DNA from: Prevotella sp. | GTDB lineage: Bacteria; Bacteroidota; Bacteroidia; Bacteroidales; Bacteroidaceae | DNA: 64,000 bases | Direction of reading: 5' to 3' | NCBI GenBank assembly: GCA_017554105.1 | Contig: JAFZIY010000015.1 | Coordinates: forward strand, 62,001-126,000 | Translations under genes and position numbers: made by a program | Part shown: positions 54,642 through 64,000 of the stretch, piece after piece | Layout of the letters: every line of letters begins with the position of its first letter | How positions within the stretch are numbered: position 1 is the first letter of the stretch | Notes under the pieces: generated by a model | What the model was told of the DNA's origin: nothing | What the model saw: the letters and a program-made list of their open reading frames with translations, nothing else | Databases searched by the model: none

Positions 54642-54649
54642 TATCTTTG
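54642..54649 (+). promoter_or_regulatory. -7 element of the low-complexity exported protein gene
   Basis: TATCTTTG followed by CATCAG, 46 bases before the ATG at 54696. Confidence 0.65.
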
Positions 54650-54695
54650 CATCAGAAAAAGGAACCGAATGTATAACATTTTAAAACATACGATT

Positions 54696-55466
54696 ATGAA
54701 GAAGATGTTACTCACGCTGGTTGCAATGATCGGGATGACATTCACAGCACAGGCAATGACATACACTCAGGCAAGGAATGAGGCTCTCTTCCTCACTGAC
54801 AAGATGGCATATGAACTCGCACTCTCAAACGATCAGTATGAGGTGGTGTATGAAATAAACTTCGACTACTTCTATTCTCTCAATGGTCAGACAGACCTTT
54901 TTGGAATAGCATGGCAGCGTCGTGACAGCGATTTGAAATATGTGCTCACCGTGGCTCAGTACGAGCGCATGATTGCAAGAGACTATTTCTATCGTCCAGT
55001 GAACTGGAATTCTGGGTGGAACTTCATCATCTACACCCACTATACCAACCGCTCTCACATGTATTACGCACATCCAGTAGCATACGGAAGCTATCGCGGA
55101 GGCCACAGCTGGCGTCAGAATAACAACCATAGCTACTATCAGACACGTTCGTACTACTACTCTAAGAACATTCGTCATCACTCGGCGACTAAGAACCACT
55201 CTGGTTACATTCCGCCAAAGACGAACAATAAGCCTGCAACACCTGGCAACCACAAGCCAAAGAGCGGGCAGCCAACAACGACAACCCATAACAATAACCA
55301 TCAGGGAAGTGGCTCTACATGGCGCAACACCGGCAGCAACAACCATAACAACGGCAATGCTGGCCAAGGAAATCCACCGCGCAAGCAACCCACAACCTCC
55401 CCACGCGGCACCTCACAGGGCAAGCAGGGTAACTCTGGTGGCGGTCATTTCGGAACTCGCAAATAA
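54696..55466 (+). CDS. Exported protein with low-complexity His/Asn/Gly-rich end
   Basis: 256 residues, starting MKKMLLTLVAMIGMTFTAQA (signal peptide). Residues 20-105 form a compact domain (TYTQARNEALFLTDKMAYEL, DQYEVVYEINFDYFYSLNG) that looks like a small helical domain of unknown family. From about residue 105 on, the protein is rich in Tyr, His, Asn, Ser, Thr and Gly (HSWRQNNNHSYYQTRSYYYS; THNNNHQGSGSTWRNTGSNN), probably disordered; metal binding by the His is possible. The start at 54696 is preferred over 54669 because it directly yields the signal peptide and follows the promoter at normal distance. Confidence 0.7.
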   Translation: MKKMLLTLVAMIGMTFTAQAMTYTQARNEALFLTDKMAYELALSNDQYEVVYEINFDYFYSLNGQTDLFGIAWQRRDSDLKYVLTVAQYERMIARDYFYRPVNWNSGWNFIIYTHYTNRSHMYYAHPVAYGSYRGGHSWRQNNNHSYYQTRSYYYSKNIRHHSATKNHSGYIPPKTNNKPATPGNHKPKSGQPTTTTHNNNHQGSGSTWRNTGSNNHNNGNAGQGNPPRKQPTTSPRGTSQGKQGNSGGGHFGTRK

Positions 55467-55550
55467 AAGACATACCAATATAAGCACAACAAACTAAATG
55501 ATGACTGATGATTGATTATGATTAGGTTAGATTTCTCTTTTGATTCTGAA

Positions 55551-55586
55551 GGCGGCATCGACGGTGGTCGGTGCCGCCGGATTTTT
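55551..55586 (+). terminator. Strong intrinsic terminator
   Basis: GGCGGCATCGAC (55551-55562) and GTCGGTGCCGCC (55567-55578) pair along twelve bases (one G-T pair) with a GGTG loop, then ATTTTTT. It is 84 bases after the exported protein gene. The remaining gap to ychF holds a Prevotella-like repeat (about 55617-55680, ACTTTGACCTTCGGTAAACC) and the ychF promoter. Confidence 0.85.
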
Positions 55587-55683
55587 TGACGTTTTATTTT
55601 GTTTTGTCTTCAGTTTGCACAAACTTTGACCTTCGGTAAACCTCAGGTCGAACTTACTCACGTTCGGAAAAAACCAAATAATA

Positions 55684-55715
55684 TTTGTTTTTTCGCTCAC
55701 TTAATCGTAACTTTG
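55684..55715 (+). promoter_or_regulatory. Promoter of ychF-lgt
   Basis: TTTG at 55684-55687 and TAACTTTG at 55708-55715 are 20 bases apart, 85 bases before ychF. Confidence 0.6.
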
Positions 55716-55800
55716 CAAACGAAAAAGAGAAAAACCTTGCACTTCGGAATGTTGAAAGTGGTATGGGATAAGGTAAAAATTATTAAAGACAATATACAAG

Positions 55801-56904
55801 ATGGCATTGAAATGTGGTATTGTGGGACTGCCTAACGTGGGCAAGTCGACGCTTTTTAACTGTCTGTCGAGTGCCAAGGCACAGGCGGCGAATTTCCCTT
55901 TTTGCACCATTGAGCCTAACGTGGGCGTGATAACGGTGCCTGACGAGCGACTGACAAAACTTGCAGAGATAGTTCATCCGGGACGCATAGTGCCTGCTAC
56001 ATGTGAGATAGTGGATATTGCAGGACTCGTGAAGGGTGCTTCGAAGGGTGAGGGACTGGGCAATAAGTTCCTTGGAAATATCCGCGAGACAGACGCTATA
56101 ATACATGTGCTGCGCTGCTTCGATGACGATAACGTGGTGCGTGAGGGCGGTGCTCCCGTCGATCCTGTAGAAGACAAGGAAATTATAGATACCGAACTTC
56201 AGTTGAAAGACCTCGAGACGATAGAGGGACAGTTGGCAAAGACACAGAAAACGGCTGCTGCCGGCAACAAGGATGCTAAGGTTGCGGTGACCGTTCTGGA
56301 AGCATATAAGGCAGCACTTGAGCAGGGTAAGAATGCCCGTACGGTGACTTTCGAGAGCAAGGAAGAGCAGAAGGTGGCTCACGACCTGTTCCTTCTCACC
56401 GCAAAGCCTGTGCTTTATGTCTGCAATGTGGATGAGGCTTCGGCAAAGGAAGGCAACGAATACAGTCGTAAGATTGAGGAGATTGCCCTTAAAGAAGGTG
56501 CCGAGGCAATGGTGATTGCCGCCAAGACGGAGGAGGATATTGCCTCTTTGGAGACCTACGAGGACAAACAGATGTTCCTTGAGGAACTCGGTCTGGAGGA
56601 AAGTGGTGTCAACCGCCTCATCAAGAAGGCGTATGCGCTGCTCAATCTCGAGACGTTCATCACCGCCGGAGAGATGGAGGTGAAGGCCTGGACATACCAT
56701 AAGGGATGGAAGGCACCGCAGTGTGCGGGTGTCATTCACACCGACTTCGAGAAAGGTTTCATCCGTGCCGAGGTGATAAAGTATGACGACTACATCAAAT
56801 ATGGCTCGGAGGCAGCAGTTCGCGAGGCAGGAAAGATGGGCATCGAGGGCAAGGAATATGTGGTGCAGGACGGTGATATAATGCACTTTAGGTTTAATGT
56901 CTAA
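55801..56904 (+). CDS. ychF: YchF family ATPase
   Basis: 367-residue Obg-related P-loop protein. Walker A is GLPNVGKSTLFN (8-19), the G3 region is VDIAGLVKGASKGEGLG and the nucleotide-base motif is NVDE rather than NKxD, the change that makes YchF/OLA1 prefer ATP. A coiled-coil region and the C-terminal TGS-like domain (FITAGEMEVKAWTYHKGWKA) follow. Binds ribosomes and is linked to stress response in E. coli. Length and order are normal. Followed after 50 bases by lgt. Confidence 0.95.
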   Translation: MALKCGIVGLPNVGKSTLFNCLSSAKAQAANFPFCTIEPNVGVITVPDERLTKLAEIVHPGRIVPATCEIVDIAGLVKGASKGEGLGNKFLGNIRETDAIIHVLRCFDDDNVVREGGAPVDPVEDKEIIDTELQLKDLETIEGQLAKTQKTAAAGNKDAKVAVTVLEAYKAALEQGKNARTVTFESKEEQKVAHDLFLLTAKPVLYVCNVDEASAKEGNEYSRKIEEIALKEGAEAMVIAAKTEEDIASLETYEDKQMFLEELGLEESGVNRLIKKAYALLNLETFITAGEMEVKAWTYHKGWKAPQCAGVIHTDFEKGFIRAEVIKYDDYIKYGSEAAVREAGKMGIEGKEYVVQDGDIMHFRFNV

Positions 56905-56954
56905 GCGTACATATCCCCCAATTCCAAACTTCTAACTCCTAACTTCTAACTAAG

Positions 56955-57809
56955 ATGACAGAGATACTGAGTTACATAACATGGAATCCCGATGCTGAGA
57001 TATTCCGTATCGGAGGTTTCGCCGTGCGCTGGTACTCGATGTGTTGGCTCGTAGGACTGGCTCTCGCATACTTCCTTGTGAGGAAACTGTATAAGGAACA
57101 GAAGGTGAAAGACGGTCTTTTCGACCCTCTCTTCATCTATTGCTTCATCGGAATACTGCTCGGTGCGCGACTCGGACACTGCATTTTCTACGAGCCGGAG
57201 TACTGGCTCAGTTCACCACAGCACGTCTTCGAGATATTCGTTCCCATACGTTTTATGGCCGATGGCAGTTGGAAATTCACGGGATATGAGGGTCTTGCGA
57301 GTCACGGAGGCACCATAGGACTGACCATAGCGCTTATCGTTTACTGGCTCAGAGTGCGCAAGCATGGACTCGGGATATGGCAGATACTCGACAATATAGC
57401 CATCGTAACGCCTATCACGGCTTGCTTTATAAGACTCGGAAACCTCGTCAATTCAGAGATTATAGGTAAGGTTACGGATGTTCCTTGGGCGTTCATTTTC
57501 GAGCGGGTTGATTTGCTTCCGCGTCATCCAGGCCAACTCTATGAGGCTATTGCCTATGCCATCTTCTTCCCTATCGGCTGGTATCTCTATCGCAAACATC
57601 CCGAACGGGTGGGTACGGGCTTCTTCTTCGGATTATGTCTCACGCTCATATTCACGTTCCGTTTCTTCATAGAATACACCAAGGACATACAAGTGGCAAA
57701 GGAAGCAACAATGACATTGAACATCGGTCAGATGCTCAGCATTCCTTTTGTGCTTGTTGGAATCTACTGCATGTGGCGCAGTTTCAAGAAGAAAAGTAGT
57801 ATAAAGTAG
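56955..57809 (+). CDS. lgt: Prolipoprotein diacylglyceryl transferase
   Basis: 284-residue membrane enzyme with seven helices that transfers diacylglycerol from phosphatidylglycerol onto the lipobox Cys of prelipoproteins, the first step in lipoprotein maturation. Family motifs: GARLGHCIFYEP, GLASHGGTIGLTIALI (His-Gly-Gly loop) and IRLGNLVNSEIIGK (usual RxGN..N..E). Many lipoproteins in this window depend on it. It ends ten bases from the convergent mutS gene. Confidence 0.95.
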   Translation: MTEILSYITWNPDAEIFRIGGFAVRWYSMCWLVGLALAYFLVRKLYKEQKVKDGLFDPLFIYCFIGILLGARLGHCIFYEPEYWLSSPQHVFEIFVPIRFMADGSWKFTGYEGLASHGGTIGLTIALIVYWLRVRKHGLGIWQILDNIAIVTPITACFIRLGNLVNSEIIGKVTDVPWAFIFERVDLLPRHPGQLYEAIAYAIFFPIGWYLYRKHPERVGTGFFFGLCLTLIFTFRFFIEYTKDIQVAKEATMTLNIGQMLSIPFVLVGIYCMWRSFKKKSSIK

Positions 57810-57819
57810 TACAGATTTA

Positions 57820-60447
57820 TTATTTTCCTTTTACAATCTTCTTTATCTCGTTGAGCTTATTCAGTGCTTCGAGCGGCGTGAGGTTGTTTACGTCGATGTT
57901 GAGAATCTCGTCGCGCACCTGAGAAAGCACTGGATCGTCGAGTTGGAAGAAAGAGAGTTGGTAGCCGTCGCGCCCCTTGTTCAGTTGTTCTGCCGTGGGT
58001 TTACCTACCGTCCCTACCCCACTATTGTCTGTTTCCAGTTGTTTCAGTATTGAGTTGGCGCGCTTCACGATGCTCTTGGGCATTCCCGCTATTTGCGCCA
58101 CATGGATACCGAAGGAGTGTTCCGAGCCTCCCCGTTGCAGTTTTCTTAGGAAAATCACCTTGTTATCCACCTCTTTCACGCTGACATTGTAGTTCTTTAT
58201 GCGAGTGAAGTTCTTCTCCATCTCGTTCAACTCATGGTAATGCGTGGCGAAGAGCGTGCGCGCCTGTGCCTTCTTATGTTCGTGAAGATACTCCACTATC
58301 GCCCATGCGATGCTGATACCGTCGTAGGTTGAGGTGCCGCGACCAAGTTCATCGAAGAGCACAAGCGAGTGAGGCGTAACGTTGTTGAGTATGTTTGAGG
58401 CCTCCGTCATTTCCACCATGAAGGTCGATTCGCCAAGAGATATATTGTCAGAAGCGCCCACTCGGGTGAATATTTTGTCCACTAAGCCTATTCTCGCGCT
58501 CTCTGCTGGCACGAAACATCCTATCTGCGCCATCAGTACTATGAGTGCTGTTTGACGCAGCAGAGCCGATTTTCCGGCCATGTTTGGTCCGGTAATGATT
58601 ATTATCTGTTGCTTCTCGGTATCGAGATAGATGTCGTTTGGCACGTAACTTTCGCCCAAAGGCAGTTGCGTTTCGATAACGGCGTGGCGACCTTGACGTA
58701 TGTCCAGCACGTCGCTTTGGTCGATAACGGGACGCACATACCGGTGCTCTTCTGCTGCCTTTGCAAATGAAAGGAGGCAGTCAAGACGTGCAACGATATT
58801 GGCATCTATCTGTATTGCGGGGATAAATTCCTGCATCCAGAGCACCAATTCGTTGTAAAGTCGCGTCTCGAGAGACAATATCTTGTCCTCTGCTCCGAGA
58901 ATCTTCTCCTCGTATTCCTTGAGCTCTTGTGTGATATATCGCTCCGCCTGAGCCAGCGTTTGCTTACGTACCCAACTTTGAGGAACCTTGTCCTTGTATG
59001 TGTTTCTTACCTCAAGGTAGTATCCGAAGACATTGTTATAGCCTATCTTCAGTGAGGAAATGCCCGTTAGTTCGGTCTCTCTCTCCTGTATCTTCAGCAG
59101 GTAGTCCTTGCCGCTATATGCTATGTTGCGCAGTTCATCGAGTTCGGCGTTGACACCAGACTTTATCACTCCACCCTTGTTCACGAGCATCGGAGGGTCG
59201 TTCTCCACCTCTTTCTCGATGCGGTTGCGCAGTGTCTCGCAAAGGTTCAGTTGCTCCCCTACCCTACGCAGCGCCTCGTTCGAGGCACTCATGCATGCCT
59301 CCTTGACGGGTTGCAGCGACTGCAAGGCAACCTTTAGTTGAACAATCTCGCGCGGAGAGACGCGTCCCACCGCCACCTTTGATATGATGCGCTCAAGGTC
59401 GCCGACGTGATGGAACTTCTCATCGACAAGCATTCGGAAGTCGGGTTCACGGAAGAAATACTCCACTATGTCAAGACGCTCGTTGATACGGTTCTCCTCT
59501 TTCAGCGGGAACACAGCCCATCTCTTCAGCATTCGGGCACCCATCGGTGACACGGTGCGGTCGATGACGTCCATCAGACTAATCCCATCGTCCTGCATCG
59601 GATGAAGAAGTTCAAGCGAGCGGATGGTGAATTTGTCGAGACGCACAAACCTCTCCTCCTCAATTCTGGTAAGAGAAGTGATATGACCAATCTGCGTGTG
59701 CTGCGTCATTTCAAGGTATTGCAGTATCGCTCCGCTTGCGATGACACCGTTGCGGAGATGATCTACACCGAAGCCTTTCAGGTTTTTCACCTCGAAGTGA
59801 CGGAGAAGTTTCTGCCGTGCAGCCTGCTCCGTGAATACCCAGTCTTCCATTTCGAAGGTGAAATATTTTGTTCCGAAGGCACGTTCGAAGTCGGACCTGC
59901 GTCCCCTTTCATACAAAATCTCCTTTGGTTGGAAGTTTCCCAGCAGTTTCTCGATATGGTCTGCGGGTCCCTCTCCTGTGAGGAACTCACCCGTAGAGAT
60001 GTCGAGGAATGCCACACCGCAGCTCCCTTTGCCGAAATGTACTGCCGCAAGGAAGTTGTTCTCCTTGTAGTTCAGTACGTTGTCGGCCATCGCCACACCT
60101 GGTGTTACCAGTTCGGTGATGCCTCGCTTTACCAGTTTCTTGGTGAGTTTCGGATCTTCCAGTTGGTCGCAAATAGCCACTCTCCTACCCGCCCGGATAA
60201 GTTTCGGCAGGTAGGTGTCAAGGGCGTGGTGTGGGAATCCTGCCATTTCGGCGTTGGTCTTGCCCTGAGCCCCGTTGTTGCGCCTTGTGAGTGTGATGCC
60301 CAGAATCTTGCTTGCGGCAATGGCATCGTCGCAGTAGGTCTCGTAGAAGTCGCCGCAACGGAACAGCAGTAATGCGTCGGGATGCTTTGCTTTCAACGAG
60401 AAGAACTGCTTCATCATAGGCGTCAGCTCTTCCTTTTTAGTGGCCAT
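57820..60447 (-). CDS. mutS: DNA mismatch repair protein MutS
   Basis: 875-residue MutS1. The mismatch-contacting Phe-x-Glu is in [16 protein letters not shown] near residue 34-40; lever and clamp follow; the ATPase has Walker [14 protein letters not shown] (about 620), then [16 protein letters not shown] (Walker B) and FATHYHEL. The clamp and C-terminal parts are full length. Starts repair by binding mismatches and recruiting MutL, whose gene is not in the window. Faces lgt, ends ten bases apart. Confidence 0.96.
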   Translation of the reverse strand: MATKKEELTPMMKQFFSLKAKHPDALLLFRCGDFYETYCDDAIAASKILGITLTRRNNGAQGKTNAEMAGFPHHALDTYLPKLIRAGRRVAICDQLEDPKLTKKLVKRGITELVTPGVAMADNVLNYKENNFLAAVHFGKGSCGVAFLDISTGEFLTGEGPADHIEKLLGNFQPKEILYERGRRSDFERAFGTKYFTFEMEDWVFTEQAARQKLLRHFEVKNLKGFGVDHLRNGVIASGAILQYLEMTQHTQIGHITSLTRIEEERFVRLDKFTIRSLELLHPMQDDGISLMDVIDRTVSPMGARMLKRWAVFPLKEENRINERLDIVEYFFREPDFRMLVDEKFHHVGDLERIISKVAVGRVSPREIVQLKVALQSLQPVKEACMSASNEALRRVGEQLNLCETLRNRIEKEVENDPPMLVNKGGVIKSGVNAELDELRNIAYSGKDYLLKIQERETELTGISSLKIGYNNVFGYYLEVRNTYKDKVPQSWVRKQTLAQAERYITQELKEYEEKILGAEDKILSLETRLYNELVLWMQEFIPAIQIDANIVARLDCLLSFAKAAEEHRYVRPVIDQSDVLDIRQGRHAVIETQLPLGESYVPNDIYLDTEKQQIIIITGPNMAGKSALLRQTALIVLMAQIGCFVPAESARIGLVDKIFTRVGASDNISLGESTFMVEMTEASNILNNVTPHSLVLFDELGRGTSTYDGISIAWAIVEYLHEHKKAQARTLFATHYHELNEMEKNFTRIKNYNVSVKEVDNKVIFLRKLQRGGSEHSFGIHVAQIAGMPKSIVKRANSILKQLETDNSGVGTVGKPTAEQLNKGRDGYQLSFFQLDDPVLSQVRDEILNIDVNNLTPLEALNKLNEIKKIVKGK

Positions 60448-60582
60448 AGTTTATGGATTATTGCGAGATGCAAAGATACTTTTTTCCGTTGAGAATGCAA
60501 AATAAAAGGAAAGAAATTTTGATTCCTGACGGAACGAATGGCGGTTAGCGCTCTCATGCATCGCGTTTGATGGTCAATGGGA

Positions 60583-60648
60583 GTGCGAAAGATGTCCTTT
60601 TGGTGTGTGAAAGGTGGCTTTTCATCATGCGAAAGATGACCTTTCGCG
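60583..60648. repeat. Three tandem 22-base units upstream of mutS
   Basis: Units at 60583-60604, 60605-60626 and 60627-60648, of the type GTGCGAAAGATGTCCTTTTG, with an exact 22-base step and the same consensus as the reverse strand of the array at 54403-54490. They fill the gap between mutS and the propeller gene together with an A/T-rich stretch. Confidence 0.8.
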
Positions 60649-60668
60649 ATAAAGATGATGATAAGTGG

Positions 60669-62219
60669 TTATTTCTTCCTGCGTGAACGGAAGAGGAAGA
60701 AAGCACCGGCGAGCACTGCAACGAGTGCTCCTCCGGCGTAGTATAGGGTGTTGGATGATAGGTGTTGGCCGTTGGCGGCAAGGTCATTGCCGCTTGCAGA
60801 GCCAGTAGTATCGTTCATTACGGTCATTCCCTCATACTGAAGTTGGCACTTGGGGCACTGCTTCATGTCTTCGGTGCGTGGTGCTCCACAGGCGGGACAG
60901 AAACGTTTGGTAGGCGGGTTCTTATATTCCACCTCGTAGATATTCACCGCATTGCCTCCCCTATTGCTGCGACCTTGCGAGGTAACAAACACATAACGGC
61001 CGTCGGAAGACAGGTCGAGACCCACTGGATAGCTGTCAACGGGGATGTGGCAGATGGTGGTCATCGTCTCAGTATCAACGACATACACCTGGCTCACGTT
61101 GTTGCAGGCAGCGAAGATGTAGCGTCCGTCGGGCGAGATGCTTATGGTGCGTGCTCCCGTTCCCACCTTGCAGTTCTGCCATCCCGTAGCCTGAGCGGTC
61201 TTCTTGGTTGTTCCGTTCATGGTCTTCGCGATGTTCATGAAGTCCTTCAGCGGCATGCGCTGCACCATTCCGCCACCATTGATGCTCAGATAGAGGTAGC
61301 CGTTGGAGATAACCAGATGTCTCACATTGCTCATCATGCCAAGAACGCGACCAAGATAACGCTGCTCTTGGATATCGATAACAGCGATACCGCCGCCGCC
61401 ACCCATACAACCTACGATGAGATAGCGGTTGTCTGGGGTGAATACAGTGCCGCGAAGGGCGTATCCAGAGCCGTTGTCACGGTCAACAGAGCGGTTGAGA
61501 GGGTAGTTCAGTTCCAGTTCCTTATCCACCACGAGAACCATCTTATGATGCCAGTCTTCGGGTTTATCAGACGATATATCGATAAGACCTACGGTGTTGT
61601 TTCCCCAGTGTGAGATAGCCACTGTCTTGCCGTCGGGCGACGTGCTCACCATCTTGGGCAGCGGACCGGTCTCCATCAACCGCACAATCTTGTCGGTCTT
61701 GGTGTCTATGATGGCAACAGCCGAGGGGTCCTGGGCGTTGATGTCAAAGGTGCGGCGATAGTAGGGCACCCACAGATAGCGACCGTTATGACTGAAGGTG
61801 CTTTCCACCGGCTTTCCTGCAAAGGTGTTCAGGTTCTGGTGGTAGTGGCGCCAAGGGTAGAGACCAGACGGTTTCGACCATAGTGCATCGTCGCGACCAT
61901 CCTTGAACTGATGGCGAATCACAGCCAGTTTCTTATGCGTCTTGAAGTCGTAACTTATTGTAGTACAGCCTTCTAGCGAGTTAACGTAGTACTTGGAGCC
62001 GTCGGGATGGATATTGATGGACTTCGGACTGTTGATGTCGGTGTCACGAGTGTCTGACGTACCGCCATAGTTTTGTTTCTTCGCTATCAGTTTCATGGTA
62101 AGCGAACCGTCAGTAGCCTGGGCGGTGGTGCCTATCTGCGGATGAGACACTGGCGGCACGTCGGCAAACGATAGCATGGAAATGGCAAGCGCAAAGGCTG
62201 CCGATAGGGTTCTTTTCAT
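60669..62219 (-). CDS. Exported YncE-like beta-propeller with zinc ribbon and C-terminal anchor
   Basis: 516 residues. Signal peptide (to about SFADV), a seven-bladed YVTN-type propeller (about 60-425, blades such as SINIHPDGSKYYVNSLEGC and ISISPDGRYIFAACNNVSQV), a zinc ribbon CPACGAPRTEDMKQCPKC (about 442-459), a flexible linker, and a final membrane helix followed by RSRRKK. Export of a zinc ribbon is unusual. The propeller may bind a partner or cofactor; no catalytic motif. The linker (ANGQHLSSNTLYY) is encoded by repeat-like DNA at 60741-60780. Confidence 0.75.
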   Translation of the reverse strand: MKRTLSAAFALAISMLSFADVPPVSHPQIGTTAQATDGSLTMKLIAKKQNYGGTSDTRDTDINSPKSINIHPDGSKYYVNSLEGCTTISYDFKTHKKLAVIRHQFKDGRDDALWSKPSGLYPWRHYHQNLNTFAGKPVESTFSHNGRYLWVPYYRRTFDINAQDPSAVAIIDTKTDKIVRLMETGPLPKMVSTSPDGKTVAISHWGNNTVGLIDISSDKPEDWHHKMVLVVDKELELNYPLNRSVDRDNGSGYALRGTVFTPDNRYLIVGCMGGGGGIAVIDIQEQRYLGRVLGMMSNVRHLVISNGYLYLSINGGGMVQRMPLKDFMNIAKTMNGTTKKTAQATGWQNCKVGTGARTISISPDGRYIFAACNNVSQVYVVDTETMTTICHIPVDSYPVGLDLSSDGRYVFVTSQGRSNRGGNAVNIYEVEYKNPPTKRFCPACGAPRTEDMKQCPKCQLQYEGMTVMNDTTGSASGNDLAANGQHLSSNTLYYAGGALVAVLAGAFFLFRSRRKK

Positions 62220-62410
62220 TGTGGTCAGTATTTGTTTTTTGTTTCTCTATTTCTCTGTATCCTATGTTGCGATGCCGTCGCAACACGTTGAACAACAGTT
62301 GCAAAAGTAAGGCAAAACGTCGAAAGAGCAAAATTTTTCGCATGAAATAATACCAAATACGTTTCTTTTTTGTAATTTTACACCCGCAAATTACATAAAC
62401 ATCAATATTA

Positions 62411-63544
62411 ATGAAGAATTTCTTATTCACCGCAGCACTTGCGGCTATGCTCGCAACGGCAGCGGCGTGTACGTCGAATGCGCAGTCAAAGGGTGGGGCA
62501 GAGACTGTTCCAGAGGAGGATACTGCCGAATATACCCTCTCTATTCTTGTGGCAGGAGACCTCATGCAGCACCAAGGTCAGATAAATGCGGCACGCAACA
62601 GCGACGGCACTTACAGTTATGAGGAGACATTTAAATATATTAAGGAGGAGGTAAGCAGTGCCGATCTCGCCATAGCAAACTTCGAAGTAACGCTCGGAGG
62701 ACAACCATATAAGGGCTATCCTTGTTTCTCTGCACCTGATGAATACCTGCAGGCGACTATCGATGCGGGCTTCGACGTGCTGCTGACAGCCAATAACCAC
62801 TGCCTCGACTCACGGCAAAAGGGACTGGAGCGCACCATCGATATGATGGACAAAGCACACATTCCGCACCTCGGAACATATAAAAACATTGCAGAGAGAA
62901 ACAAGAACTACCCGTTCCTGATAGAGAAAAACGGTTTCCGTGTGGTGATTCTTAACTTCACCTATGGCACCAACGGACTGCAGGTGCAGGCGCCAAACGT
63001 GGTGAACTATATGGACACCACCGAGATAGCACGCGACATAAAGAAGGCGAAGACGATGAAGCCCGATATCATCATTGCCATTCCTCACTGGGGAATAGAG
63101 TATGTTTTGCATCCTAATCAGCAGCAAAAGGACATTGCGGCATGGCTCTTGAAGCAGGGTGTTGACCACGTTATAGGCGGTCATCCGCACGTCTTGCAGC
63201 CTATGGAGCGCCGCAATAAGGAGAAGAACGGCGGCAACGTGGTTGTTTACTCGCTTGGAAACTACGTAAGCAACATGACGAAGGTGAACACCGATGGTGG
63301 TGCAATGATACGTATGGACTTCAAGAAAAAGGGTAGGGTAGTGACCCTTGAGGACTGCGGTTACAGTTTCGTGTGGGTGTCTCGTCCGCAAGTGTCGGGG
63401 CATAAGAACTTCCGCATCTATCCTGTTCACGTGTCCGACAGTCTGCTTAATGCCGCAGAGCGTGCAAAGCGCAACCTCTTCTATACTAATATGAAGAATC
63501 TCTACGACAAATATAACATCGATGTGCCGGAAATAGAGTATTAA
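62411..63544 (+). CDS. CapA family protein
   Basis: 377 residues with a lipoprotein-like leader (ATAAAC, lipid Cys about 20). The calcineurin-like metallophosphoesterase fold of the CapA/PgsA family shows LSILVAGDLMQHQG (metal Asp), LAIANFEVTLGG, LLTANNHCLDS (NNH), PHWGIEYV and VIGGHPHVLQPME (late His pair). In Bacillus CapA takes part in poly-gamma-glutamate synthesis and export; in Bacteroidota the role is unknown and may be in envelope polymer processing. No capB/capC neighbours. Ends before a bidirectional terminator. Confidence 0.87.
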   Translation: MKNFLFTAALAAMLATAAACTSNAQSKGGAETVPEEDTAEYTLSILVAGDLMQHQGQINAARNSDGTYSYEETFKYIKEEVSSADLAIANFEVTLGGQPYKGYPCFSAPDEYLQATIDAGFDVLLTANNHCLDSRQKGLERTIDMMDKAHIPHLGTYKNIAERNKNYPFLIEKNGFRVVILNFTYGTNGLQVQAPNVVNYMDTTEIARDIKKAKTMKPDIIIAIPHWGIEYVLHPNQQQKDIAAWLLKQGVDHVIGGHPHVLQPMERRNKEKNGGNVVVYSLGNYVSNMTKVNTDGGAMIRMDFKKKGRVVTLEDCGYSFVWVSRPQVSGHKNFRIYPVHVSDSLLNAAERAKRNLFYTNMKNLYDKYNIDVPEIEY

Positions 63545-63552
63545 AAGACACG

Positions 63553-63580
63553 AAAAACCTCCCTTGAAAGGGAGGTTTTT
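63553..63580. terminator. Bidirectional terminator between CapA-like gene and polA
   Basis: AAAAACCTCCCTT (63553-63565) and AAGGGAGGTTTTT (63568-63580) are perfect inverted copies; the A and T runs at the outer ends make it work in both directions for the convergent genes. Confidence 0.9.
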
Positions 63581-64000
63581 TAGTGTGCTTCCAGCCAGTT
63601 TTCACCCCATCCGCAGTCGGCTATTAGTGGAACACGGAGTTGATATGCGTTCTGCATCTCCTCGATGACAATTCTCTCTACCGTTTCCTTCTCCTCGGGT
63701 ACGACGTTGAAGTTGAGTTCGTCGTGTACCTGGAGTATCATCTTACTCTTCAGGTCGAGGTCTTTGAAACGCTGGTAGATACGTATCATAGCCACCTTTA
63801 TAATGTCTGCCGCCGACCCTTGTATCGGGGCGTTGATGGCATTGCGCTCGGCGAAATTGCGCACCACGGCATTCTGTGAGTTGATGTCGGGCAGGTAGCG
63901 GCGGCGATGGAATACCGTCTCGGCATAACCGCGCTCACGTGCCATCTGTTTCGACCGTTCCATGTAGTCGTAAACCTGCGGGAATGTCACGAAAAAGCCG
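63580..64000 (-). CDS. polA: DNA polymerase I (C-terminal part)
   Basis: The last 140 or so codons of family A polymerase, cut by the right window edge. Visible are FFVTFPQVYDYMERSKQMAR, the finger helix segment ETVFHRRRYLPDINSQN, the motif NAPIQGSAADIIKVAM and motif C, LQVHDELNFNV, whose Asp and Glu bind the catalytic metals. Fills gaps after Okazaki primer removal and in repair. The upstream exonuclease domains lie outside. Confidence 0.95.
   Translation of the reverse strand, partial: GFFVTFPQVYDYMERSKQMARERGYAETVFHRRRYLPDINSQNAVVRNFAERNAINAPIQGSAADIIKVAMIRIYQRFKDLDLKSKMILQVHDELNFNVVPEEKETVERIVIEEMQNAYQLRVPLIADCGWGENWLEAH

Noticed and set aside
55783-56886. A long open frame on the minus strand (367 codons) opposite ychF
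   Set aside because: It mirrors ychF codon by codon, has no motif or promoter, and ychF has clear P-loop ATPase motifs. Absence of stops comes from codon use.

Overview
The window looks like chromosome of a Prevotella-type member of the order Bacteroidales. Many genes are preceded by the Bacteroidota -7 promoter element TAnnTTTG (often TATCTTTG or TAACTTTG) instead of a TATAAT box. Start sites mostly lack strong Shine-Dalgarno sequences. Typical Bacteroidota families occur: DUF4254, DUF6029, Omp28, PorZ and proteins with type IX secretion tails. No tRNA, rRNA, CRISPR array, phage or transposase was recognised.

Layout from the left. 1-3350: two overlapping glycoside hydrolase genes (GH43, cut by the window edge, and a GH78-like protein) behind a short-repeat array. 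3.4-7.6 kb: pantothenate kinase, fluoride channel, then acpP-fabF-rnc. 7.7-12.1 kb: DUF4254 plus heptosyltransferase-type GT9, an HD hydrolase resembling small alarmone hydrolases, an exported coiled-coil protein and a papain-like lipoprotein. 12.1-13.0 kb: two tiny peptide genes that share the same three-site promoter layout. 13.1-19.6 kb: AsmA-like protein, VanX-like dipeptidase, and envelope-sugar genes (LicD, GT2, galactofuranosyltransferase-like, lipopolysaccharide-kinase-like). 19.7-27.2 kb: a Crp-family regulator, a probable structured small RNA, and an operon for exported proteins (TlpA-like, DUF6029, two Omp28 proteins, a protein with a secretion tail). 27.4-30.2 kb: an MsbA-like exporter and a lipoprotein. 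30.2-35.0 kb: ispG-purE-PAP2-rpoN and a conserved unknown. 35.1-39.1 kb: AT-rich stretch with an acyltransferase, nadA and a membrane glycosyltransferase; between the last two lies a 470-base gap packed with DnaA-box-like sequences, a candidate replication origin. 39.2-43.1 kb: carboxylesterase, Sde182-like protein and a lipoprotein. 43.4-54.3 kb: leuS-yitT-rdgB-GT2-porZ, an acyltransferase-CotH fusion and a lipoprotein. 54.7-64.0 kb: low-complexity exported protein, ychF-lgt, mutS, a propeller protein with a zinc ribbon, CapA-like protein and the end of polA.

Two themes join the genes. One is building the cell envelope: lipid and core sugars (acpP/fabF, GT9, LicD, Galf-type transferase, MsbA-like, Lgt). 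The other is export through the type IX system: porZ is present and several exported proteins carry matching C-terminal tails. The intergenic DNA is rich in short repeats, including arrays with a strict 22-base period at five places, and some of this repeat DNA appears to have entered coding sequence in frame.

The observations most worth checking are the paired peptide genes (12.14-13.03 kb), the DnaA-box cluster (37.28-37.58 kb), the structured RNA (20.585-20.704 kb) and the 22-base arrays. All family names rest on reading motifs by eye; no database search was made.
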